In this document: positions 1 through 5,830 of the stretch, in pieces | How positions within the stretch are numbered: the first letter of the stretch is position 1 | Layout of the letters: each line of letters opens with the position of its first letter | NCBI GenBank assembly: GCA_050733935.1 | Contig: JBOHUC010000162.1 | Coordinates: 1-11,803 of the forward strand | From: JBOHUC01 sp050733935 | GTDB lineage: Bacteria > Eisenbacteria > RBG-16-71-46 > DASYSL01 | DNA length: 11,803 nucleotides | Direction of reading: 5' to 3' | Made by a program: the position numbers and the translations under genes | Notes under the pieces: generated by a model | The model's input: the letters and a program-made list of their open reading frames with translations, nothing else | Database searches by the model: none | What the model was told of the DNA's origin: nothing

Positions 1-17
1 GTCGTCGGTGTCGTCAT
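1..17 (-). CDS. 5' end of a divergent gene (partial, product unknown)
   Basis: Read on the minus strand, an ATG at 17-15 is followed by codons for M-T-T-P-T before the window ends. A strong Shine-Dalgarno, AGGAGGA at 22-28, sits 4 nt upstream. Five codons cannot identify the product. The gene is divergent from the HxlR regulator with a dyad between them, which is the usual arrangement for an HxlR-family regulator and its target, so it is the first candidate target. The start is supported by the Shine-Dalgarno alone. Confidence 0.55.
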
Positions 18-65
18 CGGGTCCTCCTCTCTCGACGGGCACATTGGACCACGGCAGACCGCGGC

Positions 66-92
66 TGTGAAGTCAAGAATCTGGACTTCACA
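66..92. promoter_or_regulatory. 27-nt near-perfect dyad, likely operator of the HxlR regulator
   Basis: TGTGAAGTC (66-74) and GACTTCACA (84-92) are perfect 9-bp inverted arms. The inner bases continue the symmetry (AGA/TCT around a central A), so 12 of 13 pairs match and only the 75/83 pair fails. It ends 12 nt before the GTG at 105 and starts 49 nt upstream of the divergent ATG. On the minus strand it contains a TTGACT hexamer (76-71), but I see no convincing -10 at the right distance. HxlR proteins are dimeric winged-helix factors that bind inverted repeats. Control of both genes is inference from symmetry and position. Confidence 0.6.
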
Positions 93-104
93 CCCGAAGG
101 CGCG

Positions 105-815
105 GTGCGCAATACTGGCGTCGTGAGGACGTACGGTCAGTACTGCCCCATCGCCCGTGGCGCCGAGATCTTCGCCGAGCGCTGGACACCGCTGATCATC
201 CGCAACCTGTACGTCGGCTGCGCAAGCTTCAGTGCGATCCTGGAGGGCGCGCCCGGACTCTCCCGTACTTTGCTCTCCCAGCGTCTCAAGCAGCTCGAAC
301 ACGTCGGCATCGTCGAGTCCGCCCTCAAGCCTGATGGGCGCGGGCACCATTACAAGCTCACGTCCGCGGGCCACGAGCTCTTCTCGGTCTGCCAGTCGCT
401 CGGCGAATGGGGTGCGCGCTGGCTCGAGATCGCCCCCGAGAACCTCGACCCCTTTGTCGCCTTGTGGTCGATGTGCAACGCGCTCCGTCGCGACCGGCTT
501 CCGGATCGACGCGTCGTCATTCGCTTCGACTTCACCGGCCGAGCGCGCCGTGAACGCTACTGGCTGCTCATCGAGCTCGGAGACACCGAGATCTGCAAGA
601 CGTCTCCCGGCCTCGACGAGGACCTCTACGTCACGGCGGAACCCGAAGCGTTCGTCAAATGGCACGCGGGCCAGCTCACCTGGACTCAGGCCACACGCGA
701 GGGCCGCATCCAAATCGACGGCCCTTCGCGGCTCGTCAAAGCGTTCCCCACGTGGAACGCCCGCAGCGCGTTCGCGCACATCCGGCCGATCTCCCTCACT
801 TCGCGTCACGGGTGA
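105..815 (+). CDS. HxlR-family winged helix-turn-helix regulator with C-terminal SCP2-like domain
   Basis: DNA-binding transcription regulator of the HxlR/MarR-like class. The N-terminal part (about residues 7-105) has the family hallmark YGQYCPIARGAEIFAERWTP, then the helix-turn-helix (GLSRTLLSQRLKQLEHVGIVE) and the wing (GRGHHYKLTSAG). Cys14 matches the N-terminal cysteine that acts as a redox sensor in some relatives such as YodB; sensing here is inference. Residues about 130-226 form a second domain resembling the SCP2 sterol-carrier fold often fused to this subgroup, which could bind a hydrophobic ligand. The GTG at 105 has a GAAGG 4 nt upstream. A second GTG at 123 would begin exactly where the conserved VRTYGQYCPIA starts and is a real alternative (230 rather than 236 residues). 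The dyad at 66-92 suggests autoregulation. Confidence 0.88.
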   Translation: MRNTGVVRTYGQYCPIARGAEIFAERWTPLIIRNLYVGCASFSAILEGAPGLSRTLLSQRLKQLEHVGIVESALKPDGRGHHYKLTSAGHELFSVCQSLGEWGARWLEIAPENLDPFVALWSMCNALRRDRLPDRRVVIRFDFTGRARRERYWLLIELGDTEICKTSPGLDEDLYVTAEPEAFVKWHAGQLTWTQATREGRIQIDGPSRLVKAFPTWNARSAFAHIRPISLTSRHG

Positions 816-866
816 GCAGCGCTCCGACGTTCGTCTCCTTTTCCGGCGGGACGTTTCGCTGAAGGC

Positions 867-886
867 GCCCCCGGATCGCCGGGGGC
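867..886. terminator. GC-rich hairpin between convergent genes
   Basis: GCCCCCGG (867-874) and CCGGGGGC (879-886) form an 8-bp stem with the tetraloop ATCG. It lies 51 nt after the HxlR stop and 48 nt past the end of the opposite-strand lipoprotein gene, so it could end both transcripts. There is no T-tract on either strand, so intrinsic termination is not proven. The rest of 816-934 shows nothing recognisable. Confidence 0.42.
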
Positions 887-934
887 CCGCGACGATCTGG
901 GGTGATGGCGGTCCGGTACGAACCGGCCAGGATG

Positions 935-1840
935 CTATGGCGCGACCTGCTCGGTGCGGTTGTTCCTGAACACATTGGTGCCGTTCTGGTCGGAGTAGGC
1001 GGACACGAAGTAGCGGATCGTGTTCAACTCGAATTGGTTTTCGGCCGACTGGGCGCTCGCCGCGATGCCGGTGCCGAATCGCGCCAGCAGGTTGAGCCTC
1101 ACGCGATCGTCGTGGGGGCCCGCAGGATCGCCTACTGGCGCTGGGTTGTAGCAGATGGCGAGCAGTCCGTGATCGCCGCCTACCACCTCATTCGCGTCGA
1201 TCCGATTCGAGGAGCTGCCTCCACCGCGCACGAAGATGCCGAGGTTCACACGGCTGAGCCGGTTGCGCGTGACGACGTTGGAGCCGCTGTTGATCAGCAT
1301 GATACCGACCTGGGGCGGGTTGCCGTTCGGCGGATCGGCGGTCTCGTCGCCGCCCAGGATCTCCAGCCTGCTCAGCCGGCACTGCGAGGCGCCGAGCAGA
1401 ACGGCTCCGAAGCCGAAGTGCTCGATGCGGCCACCCACCACCGTCACGTCGTCGGCGCCGTCGATCACCACCGCCCGTCCGACCTTGTTGCCTGGGCCGA
1501 ACAGCCGGTGCTCTCCGAGCCACAGTCGCACGTGGCTCGCGACGATTACGATGCCATCTTCCTGGGCCACGAAGTCATCCGTCAGGCGGTAGTGTCCCGG
1601 CGAGGAGATGATGGTCGGTCCCGTGATTGGCTGGGCGAGCCGCATCGCATCGCGGTCATCGATCCCGACGCTCGACGATTCCACATCGTCGTCCACCGGC
1701 GGGACGGCCCCGTTGTCGAAGGCGGTGTACGCCGCCTGATCAGGGGCCGCCGAGTGTTTCATCTTGCCGCACCCGGCCACACTGAACGTCAGCACGGCGA
1801 GGCCGGCGAAGCACGCATTCCACAGCACGCGAGTCAACAT
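935..1840 (-). CDS. Secreted parallel beta-helix lipoprotein (NosD-like right-handed repeats)
   Basis: Predicted lipoprotein of 301 residues. Residues 1-24 are a signal peptide: a short basic start, a hydrophobic stretch (VLWNACFAGLAVLTFS) and a lipobox VAGC with Cys24 as the lipidated residue. A low-complexity acidic linker follows (about 40-60). From about 85 to 295 there are repeated short strand turns of the pectate-lyase/NosD type, such as VRLWLGEHRLFGPG, VTVVGGRIEHFGFGAVLLG, VGIMLINSGSNVVTRNRLSRVNLGIFVRGG and NRIDANEVVGGDHGLLA. Such folds bind or cleave polysaccharide or act as surface scaffolds; I see no family-specific catalytic set, so the activity is unknown. The ATG at 1840 was chosen over one 13 codons upstream because AGGAG at 1846-1850 precedes it by 5 nt and it begins a proper signal peptide. 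An ECF-like promoter at 1917-1941 links it to the sigma/FecR pair. Confidence 0.78.
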   Translation of the reverse strand: MLTRVLWNACFAGLAVLTFSVAGCGKMKHSAAPDQAAYTAFDNGAVPPVDDDVESSSVGIDDRDAMRLAQPITGPTIISSPGHYRLTDDFVAQEDGIVIVASHVRLWLGEHRLFGPGNKVGRAVVIDGADDVTVVGGRIEHFGFGAVLLGASQCRLSRLEILGGDETADPPNGNPPQVGIMLINSGSNVVTRNRLSRVNLGIFVRGGGSSSNRIDANEVVGGDHGLLAICYNPAPVGDPAGPHDDRVRLNLLARFGTGIAASAQSAENQFELNTIRYFVSAYSDQNGTNVFRNNRTEQVAP

Positions 1841-1916
1841 GATGGCTCCTCTCCAGCGACGAATCGGCTGCGCGGACATCGATCGGATCAGGAGGCGAAC
1901 GCGGGCCCAGGAGCAC

Positions 1917-1941
1917 CACGACCAATCGGGAAAAATGTGAC
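1917..1941 (-). promoter_or_regulatory. Candidate ECF-type promoter of the beta-helix lipoprotein gene
   Basis: On the minus strand GTCACA (1941-1936) is followed after 13 nt by GTCGTG (1922-1917). The spacer begins TTTTTCCCG. The same two hexamers, with a TTT...CCCG spacer one base longer, lie in front of the sigma gene at 3480-3505. Transcription would start near 1910, leaving a leader of about 70 nt. The -35 and -10 resemble the TGTCACA and CGTC elements described for some ECF sigma groups. Promoter activity is inferred from the shared motif and its position. Confidence 0.48.
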
Positions 1942-1982
1942 GGGGTGTGCGGCGTGGCCGCGCGCAGATCCGACCGCGAGCC

Positions 1983-2786
1983 TTAACGACCTAGCGTTCG
2001 GTGAGCGGCTTCGCGGAGCATGCCCAGCTTCATCGCCTCCATTGGCCGAATCGGCTCGAGGAGCGGCGGCCGGCTGTGGAGGAAGACCGTGCGCCTGAAT
2101 CCGGCCTGAACTGTGTCGCTAACGCCGCCGATCATGGCGACCCTGCCTTCGAACACGCACACACAGCTCGTGTCGCGATTGCACAGGACGGCGAGTGTCG
2201 TGCCGGCGACGACCGCGCGAGCCTGGGGTGTGACCACGGTCAGGCGGGTTCCAGCAAACGCGGGGCCGGTCGAGATCCGAAGCTCACCCGCGGTCAGTGA
2301 TGTGGTCACCGAACGCCCGAACCAACGCCCCGGGCGCCCCGGGACGGTCGCGCGAGTGCCGCCCGTGATCTGCATCAAGGCGAGCCCGGGAAGCTCGAGA
2401 TCGAGCTGCGCCTCGGGAGGCAGAACGACCTCGGCCCCGGAGTGCAGCCGATTCGCAAGCGCGTCGGGTGCCCCAAGCGGGACCGGATGTCCATCGATGA
2501 TCGCGGTTCCGGTCCCGGTCACGGCGCTGAGCTTCCACGCCGCGCCGAGGTTGAGGGGCCCGGCGACCAACAGCAGCGTCGCCGCGATTCCGCAGACGGC
2601 CGCCACGGCTCCCACGGCCAGGCGGCGCCGGATCGCACGCTCGCGTGGCGCCCGCGCGGGGATCTCGTCGCGCACGAACCGCGTTCGCAGGAGCGCGTGG
2701 AACTCCGGCGGCGCAGCTCGCCTCGGCATCCGGCGCAACGCGATCTGCAACGCCGCGAGTTCCACGCCGGCCCCGGGCCTCGTCAT
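1983..2786 (-). CDS. FecR-like inner-membrane protein, probable anti-sigma or sigma regulator
   Basis: A 267-residue protein translated directly after the sigma factor; its ATG overlaps the sigma stop (ATGA). Residues 1-56 are a charged, Arg-rich cytoplasmic part, the size expected for binding a sigma factor. Residues about 57-79 (LAVGAVAAVCGIAATLLLVAGPL) form one membrane segment. The remainder has the FecR-domain pattern: a variable first half (AIIDGHPVPLGAPDALANRLHSGAEVVLPPEAQLDLEL) and the typical core RLTVVTPQARAVVAGTTLAV...CVCVFEGRVAM at about 181-218. Cys202, Cys208 and Cys210 form a small cysteine cluster in that core and could form disulfides or bind metal. In classic systems FecR carries a signal from an outer-membrane TonB receptor; no such receptor is in the window. 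A short GCGGC/GCCGC hairpin at 1949-1961 follows the gene and may be a weak terminator. Confidence 0.8.
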   Translation of the reverse strand: MTRPGAGVELAALQIALRRMPRRAAPPEFHALLRTRFVRDEIPARAPRERAIRRRLAVGAVAAVCGIAATLLLVAGPLNLGAAWKLSAVTGTGTAIIDGHPVPLGAPDALANRLHSGAEVVLPPEAQLDLELPGLALMQITGGTRATVPGRPGRWFGRSVTTSLTAGELRISTGPAFAGTRLTVVTPQARAVVAGTTLAVLCNRDTSCVCVFEGRVAMIGGVSDTVQAGFRRTVFLHSRPPLLEPIRPMEAMKLGMLREAAHRTLGR

Positions 2787-3442
2787 GGGTTCATCCTCTC
2801 CTTCAGCAGTCTCGCCAGGGCGAGTAGCGCGCGCGAATGCCGCTTGCGGGCTGCGGAGTGACTGATGCGCAGGATCCCGGCGATCGCCTCATGGCCGAGC
2901 CCTTCGAAGTCGTGCAGGATCACGCTCACGCGTAGCTCGGGCGACAGCCGTCCGACCGCCCACTGGACTTGGCGCTCGTCCTCGGCTGCCATCACTCCCT
3001 GCTCGGGACTCGCGTCGTCGCTCGAGAGCGCGGGCCCGATTTGGTCGAGCGGAACACTGTGTCGCGACACCCGCCACCACGATGAACGCCGGTGATCGTG
3101 GCACGCATTGACCGCCACCGCGTAGAGCCATGGCGCCGGGTCACGTTCGAGATCGAGACGGCTAATGTGGCGGCGGATCTTGAAGAAGATGTCCTGGGTG
3201 AGGTCCTTGGCCAGCTCGACGCTGCCGGTGAAGCGATAAACGACCGAGAAGATCCGATCGCAATAGTGATCGAAGAACCTGCCGAGTGCCTGCGAATCGC
3301 CCGCCTGTGCTCGCTTCAGATCGGCGCGGTCGAATGTCGGCCAATAGTCGGCCGGGGGCCCGTCGTCGGCTACGGGTCCTTGACTGCTGCCAGCAGTTGC
3401 TCGGGATGGGCCCCCGGCTGCGTCGGGTGGTGGTCGGCGCAC
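2783..3442 (-). CDS. ECF-type RNA polymerase sigma factor (sigma-70 family)
   Basis: A sigma factor that would direct RNA polymerase to a small regulon. Region 2 lies at about residues 50-118: QALGRFFDHYCDRIFSVVYR, then the core-binding AKDLTQDIFFKI and the -10-reading segment ending WLYAVAVNACHDHRR. Region 4 lies at about 158-213: VGRLSPELRVSVILHDFEGLGHEAIAGIL followed by the recognition helix ISHSAARKRHSRALLAL. The first 38 or so residues are Pro/Gly/Ala-rich and outside the usual fold. The start is GTG at 3442 with GAGG 4 nt upstream; a later start cannot be excluded. The stop overlaps the FecR-like start by 4 nt, so the two are co-translated, as expected for a sigma/anti-sigma pair. A promoter-like motif just upstream, shared with the lipoprotein gene, suggests autoregulation. 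Confidence 0.88.
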   Translation of the reverse strand: MRRPPPDAAGGPSRATAGSSQGPVADDGPPADYWPTFDRADLKRAQAGDSQALGRFFDHYCDRIFSVVYRFTGSVELAKDLTQDIFFKIRRHISRLDLERDPAPWLYAVAVNACHDHRRSSWWRVSRHSVPLDQIGPALSSDDASPEQGVMAAEDERQVQWAVGRLSPELRVSVILHDFEGLGHEAIAGILRISHSAARKRHSRALLALARLLKERMNP

Positions 3443-3479
3443 GACACCTCGGATGCTTGCATTTGGCTTCCAAGGCTAT

Positions 3480-3505
3480 CACGACATGACGGGCGAAATT
3501 GTGAC
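3480..3505 (-). promoter_or_regulatory. Candidate autoregulatory ECF-type promoter of the sigma/FecR operon
   Basis: On the minus strand GTCACA (3505-3500) is followed after 14 nt by GTCGTG (3485-3480), with a spacer beginning ATTTCGCCCG. This matches the motif before the lipoprotein gene (1917-1941) in both hexamers and in the TTT...CCCG spacer pattern. A start site near 3472 leaves a leader of about 30 nt before the GTG at 3442. Self-transcription is common among ECF sigma factors; here it is inferred. Confidence 0.48.
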
Positions 3506-3633
3506 CGAGGGGGTAGCCAAGACCATCGTGAATGGCTGGGCTTTTCCGCTGAGGGCGAGGCTCTAATGGCCCCATTGACGCTGGCACCGACCCGCCAATT
3601 GGGCTATAAGTCGTAGTCCACCAACTACTTCGA

Positions 3634-3705
3634 GGCGGCATAGCCAAGTGGTAAGGCGAGGGTCTGCAAGACCCTCGCCTTTGATGCTCGAACCGGATCG
3701 GCTAC
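3634..3705 (+). tRNA. tRNA-Cys(GCA), 5' two thirds only; probably a non-functional remnant
   Basis: GGCGGCA (3634-3640) fits a tRNA-Cys 5' acceptor strand. TA and a D-arm follow (stem GCC 3643-3645 with GGC 3655-3657, loop AAGTGGTAA), then a 5-bp anticodon stem AGGGT/ACCCT around the loop CTGCAAG with anticodon GCA at 3666-3668. After 3675 the resemblance is lost. There is no TTCGA T-loop in a good stem, only a poor TCGAACC flanked by GATGC and GGATC. There is also no TGCCGCC to close the acceptor stem. The expected 3' end would run into the last codons of the opposite-strand hydratase gene. TATAAG at 3605-3610 could be the -10 of its former promoter, but TTGACG at 3575 is too far upstream (24 nt) to be its -35. 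The 3' end given is only the size a full tRNA would have. It could be a decayed or recombined tRNA, or an assembly join. Confidence 0.5.
3655..3679 (-). terminator. 10-bp hairpin at the end of the beta-oxidation operon
   Basis: GGCGAGGGTC (3655-3664) and GACCCTCGCC (3670-3679) pair perfectly over 10 bp with a 5-nt loop. The hairpin contains the tRNA-Cys anticodon arm. It begins 22 nt past the end of the minus-strand hydratase gene, a normal terminator position. On the minus strand the stem is preceded by AAA and followed only by TT; on the plus strand it is followed by TTTG. The U-tract is therefore weak in both directions. Confidence 0.42.
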
Positions 3706-4520
3706 TTCGCTTTGAAGTTCGCCTTCCGCTTCTCGACGTAGGCGGTGAGCCCTTCCTTCGCGTCCTCGCTCTGGAAGAGGAGCTGCTGCAGCTCACGCTC
3801 GATCGCGAGCGACTCGCTGAACGACACTTCGAGGCCCGACTGGACGGAGCGCTTGATGTTGCCGACGGCCTTCGCGGCCTTGTTCGGCGGGCAGAACTGC
3901 TTCGCGTACTCCATCACGGTCGCCATGAACGTCGCGCCGTCTCCGGCTTCGATCCGGTTCACGATTCCGAGCTCGACACCCTTCTCGAACGCGAACAGGT
4001 CGCCGGTCACCATGAGCTCGATCGACTTCGCCTTGCCGACGAGCCGCGCCAGGCGCTGCGTGCCGCCCGTGCCCGGGAGGACGCCGAGCGCCACTTCCGG
4101 AAGCCCGATCTTGCCCGCATCCTTGCGCGCGATCCGGACGTCGGCCGCCATCGCGATCTCGAGGCCGCCGCCGACCGTGTGGCCGTTCAACGCCGCGATC
4201 ACGAGCTTCGGTGTCTGCTCGAGGCGCGTGAGCGTCTCGTTCGCGTGCAGGCAGAAGTTGTACTTGAAGTACGGATCCACCGTCTGGAGCATGTTGATGT
4301 TGGCACCCGCGCAGAAGAACTTCTCGCCCGCGCCGGTGATCACGATCACGTACACCTCGGGATCGAAGCGCGCCTTCAAGATGCAGTCGTCGAGATCGCG
4401 CATCATCTCGTGCGTGTACGTGTTGGTCGGCGGATCATTGAGCGTGAAGATGGCCACGCCGCCTTCCTTCTTGTAGTTCACCAGCGTGGCGCGCGTCGCG
4501 TTCGCCGCGGTCGTCGACAT
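3702..4520 (-). CDS. Enoyl-CoA hydratase/isomerase (crotonase family)
   Basis: Hydrates trans-2-enoyl-CoA to 3-hydroxyacyl-CoA, a beta-oxidation step in the cytoplasm. The 272 residues span the crotonase fold. The first oxyanion-hole segment is FFCAGANINML (about 68-78) and the second is HTVGGGLEIAMAAD (114-127). Glu121 (GGGLE) and Glu142 (GLPE) match the two catalytic glutamates of rat crotonase (Glu144 and Glu164), so true hydratase activity is likely. VLPGTGGTQRL (148-157) is the usual following loop. The C-terminal helices are complete (SEDAKEGLTAYVEKRKANFKAK). The ATG at 4520 is preferred over one 23 codons upstream: GGGAGG lies about 10 nt before it, and the extra residues are Gly/Pro-rich and begin at the thiolase stop. 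It is the last gene of the operon, 68 nt after the thiolase gene. Chain-length preference cannot be read. Confidence 0.92.
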   Translation of the reverse strand: MSTTAANATRATLVNYKKEGGVAIFTLNDPPTNTYTHEMMRDLDDCILKARFDPEVYVIVITGAGEKFFCAGANINMLQTVDPYFKYNFCLHANETLTRLEQTPKLVIAALNGHTVGGGLEIAMAADVRIARKDAGKIGLPEVALGVLPGTGGTQRLARLVGKAKSIELMVTGDLFAFEKGVELGIVNRIEAGDGATFMATVMEYAKQFCPPNKAAKAVGNIKRSVQSGLEVSFSESLAIERELQQLLFQSEDAKEGLTAYVEKRKANFKAK

Positions 4521-4557
4521 GTCGTTCGTGCCTCCCGAGGGTTCGTGTCCTGCCGGC

Positions 4558-4574
4558 GGCCCGGGACCCGGGCC
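4558..4574. repeat. 17-nt perfect GC dyad in the thiolase-hydratase gap
   Basis: GGCCCGGG and CCCGGGCC flank a single central base, giving a perfect palindrome. In the transcript it would fold into a compact very stable stem between the thiolase stop (4589) and the hydratase Shine-Dalgarno. No T-tract follows. It could lower or stabilise hydratase expression relative to the upstream genes. Confidence 0.4.
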
Positions 4575-4588
4575 CTGGTTTCGATCCA

Positions 4589-5830
4589 CTAGATTCGTTC
4601 GAACAGAACGGCCATGCCCTGCCCGCCGCTCACGCAGAGCGTGGCCAGTCCGTACCGTCCCTTCCTGCGCTCGAGCTCGTGAAGGAGCGTCACCACGATG
4701 CGGGTGCCGCTGCAGCCCGTCGGGTGTCCGAGCGCGATCGCTCCTCCGTTCACGTTCAGACGTTCGCGGTCGAAGCCGAGCTCCCGATCGCAGGCGAGCA
4801 CCTGCGACGCGAACGCCTCGTTGAGCTCGACCAGGTCCATGTCCTGCATCGAAAGGCCCGTGGTGGCGAAGAGCTTCTTCACCGCCGGAACCGGGCCCAG
4901 GCCCATCTCCGCGGCGTCCACCCCCGCCGACGTCGCGGCCACGATCCGCGCCTGCGGGCGCACGCCAAGCGCTCCGGCGCGATCCTCGGCCAGCACGACG
5001 ACCGCTGCGGCCCCGTCCGTGATCGCCGAGGAGTTGCCCGCGTGCACCGAGCCGTCCTTCCTGAACACGGGCGGCAGCTTCGCGAGCCCCTCGAGCGTCG
5101 TGTCGGGACGCGGATGCTCGTCGCGTTCGAACGCGGTCTCCTGGCCCTTCGGTCCGCGCACGGTCACGGGCGCGACTTCATCCTGCATGCGCCCCTCCGA
5201 CCAGGCGCGCCCGGCGCGCTCCTGGGATGCGAGCGCGTACCGATCCTGCTCCTCGCGCGAAAGCGAATACCGCCCGACGAGGGTCTCGGCCGTCTCGCCC
5301 ATGACCTGGTTGCAGAGTCGGCACAGGTAGCCGTCGCGGTACATCGCGTCCACGACCGAAAGATCGCCGAGCTTCTTTCCCCAGCGCTCGTCCGGCAGGA
5401 GGAACGGAATCGCCGACATGTTCTCGACCCCGCCGGCGAGCACGACCTCCGAGTCGCCGAGCGCGACGGCCTGCGCGCCGCTCACGATCGCCTGGAGGCC
5501 GGACGCGCAGGCCTTGTTGATCGTGTACGCGGGACGCTCGTCGGGAACGCCCGCGAAGTGCGCGATCTGGCGCGCGACGTTCGGTCCGTTTCCGGCCTGG
5601 CGCGCGTGGCCGACGATCGTCTCGTCGACCGCGTGCCCGGAGATCCCGGCGCGCGCGAGGGCCGCCTTCGCCGCGGCGGCTCCGAGGTCCGCGACGTGGA
5701 CCCCTGCGAGCCCTCCGCCGAAGCGACCGATGGCCGTGCGAACCGCGCCCGCGACGACGACCCCACGGCCGAGCCCGTTCGGCCCACGGCTGTTGCCGTT
5801 CGTGCCGTTGCCGCCCGTTCCGCCCGCCAT
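4589..5830 (-). CDS. Thiolase (acetyl-CoA C-acyltransferase/acetyltransferase)
   Basis: Cleaves 3-ketoacyl-CoA with CoA to acetyl-CoA and a shortened acyl-CoA, or runs in reverse as an acetoacetyl-CoA synthase. The 413 residues contain the full thiolase pattern: nucleophile Cys108 in NKACASGLQAI, GGVENMS (133-139), NEAF (337-340), GGAIALGHPTGCSGTR with His369, and the second active cysteine Cys399 in LCVSGGQGMA. The usual length is about 390; the excess is a Gly/Asn-rich N-terminal tail (residues 2-22). Residues 168-181 read YLCRLCNQVMGETA, where short-chain thiolases such as the Zoogloea enzyme have HMG, so the CoA-side loop differs. The ATG at 5830 overlaps the aldehyde dehydrogenase stop (TGATG), with GGAGG about 10 nt upstream, which indicates translational coupling. 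The family is clear; biosynthetic versus degradative use is inferred from the neighbours. Confidence 0.93.
   Translation of the reverse strand: MAGGTGGNGTNGNSRGPNGLGRGVVVAGAVRTAIGRFGGGLAGVHVADLGAAAAKAALARAGISGHAVDETIVGHARQAGNGPNVARQIAHFAGVPDERPAYTINKACASGLQAIVSGAQAVALGDSEVVLAGGVENMSAIPFLLPDERWGKKLGDLSVVDAMYRDGYLCRLCNQVMGETAETLVGRYSLSREEQDRYALASQERAGRAWSEGRMQDEVAPVTVRGPKGQETAFERDEHPRPDTTLEGLAKLPPVFRKDGSVHAGNSSAITDGAAAVVVLAEDRAGALGVRPQARIVAATSAGVDAAEMGLGPVPAVKKLFATTGLSMQDMDLVELNEAFASQVLACDRELGFDRERLNVNGGAIALGHPTGCSGTRIVVTLLHELERRKGRYGLATLCVSGGQGMAVLFERI

Noticed and set aside
902..2098. Plus-strand open frame of about 398 codons opposite the lipoprotein gene
   Set aside because: The minus strand has a clear signal peptide, lipobox and beta-helix repeats with a Shine-Dalgarno; the plus-strand product is His/Arg/Asp-rich without features.
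3480..3506. Assignment of the sigma factor to group ECF41 from the GTCACA/CGTG motif
   Set aside because: ECF41 proteins carry a SnoaL-like C-terminal extension. This protein ends right after region 4 and is paired with FecR, so only the general promoter type is kept.
3582..3600. Possible sigma-54 promoter (TGGCAC upstream of the tRNA remnant)
   Set aside because: No TTGC-type -12 element follows at the required distance.
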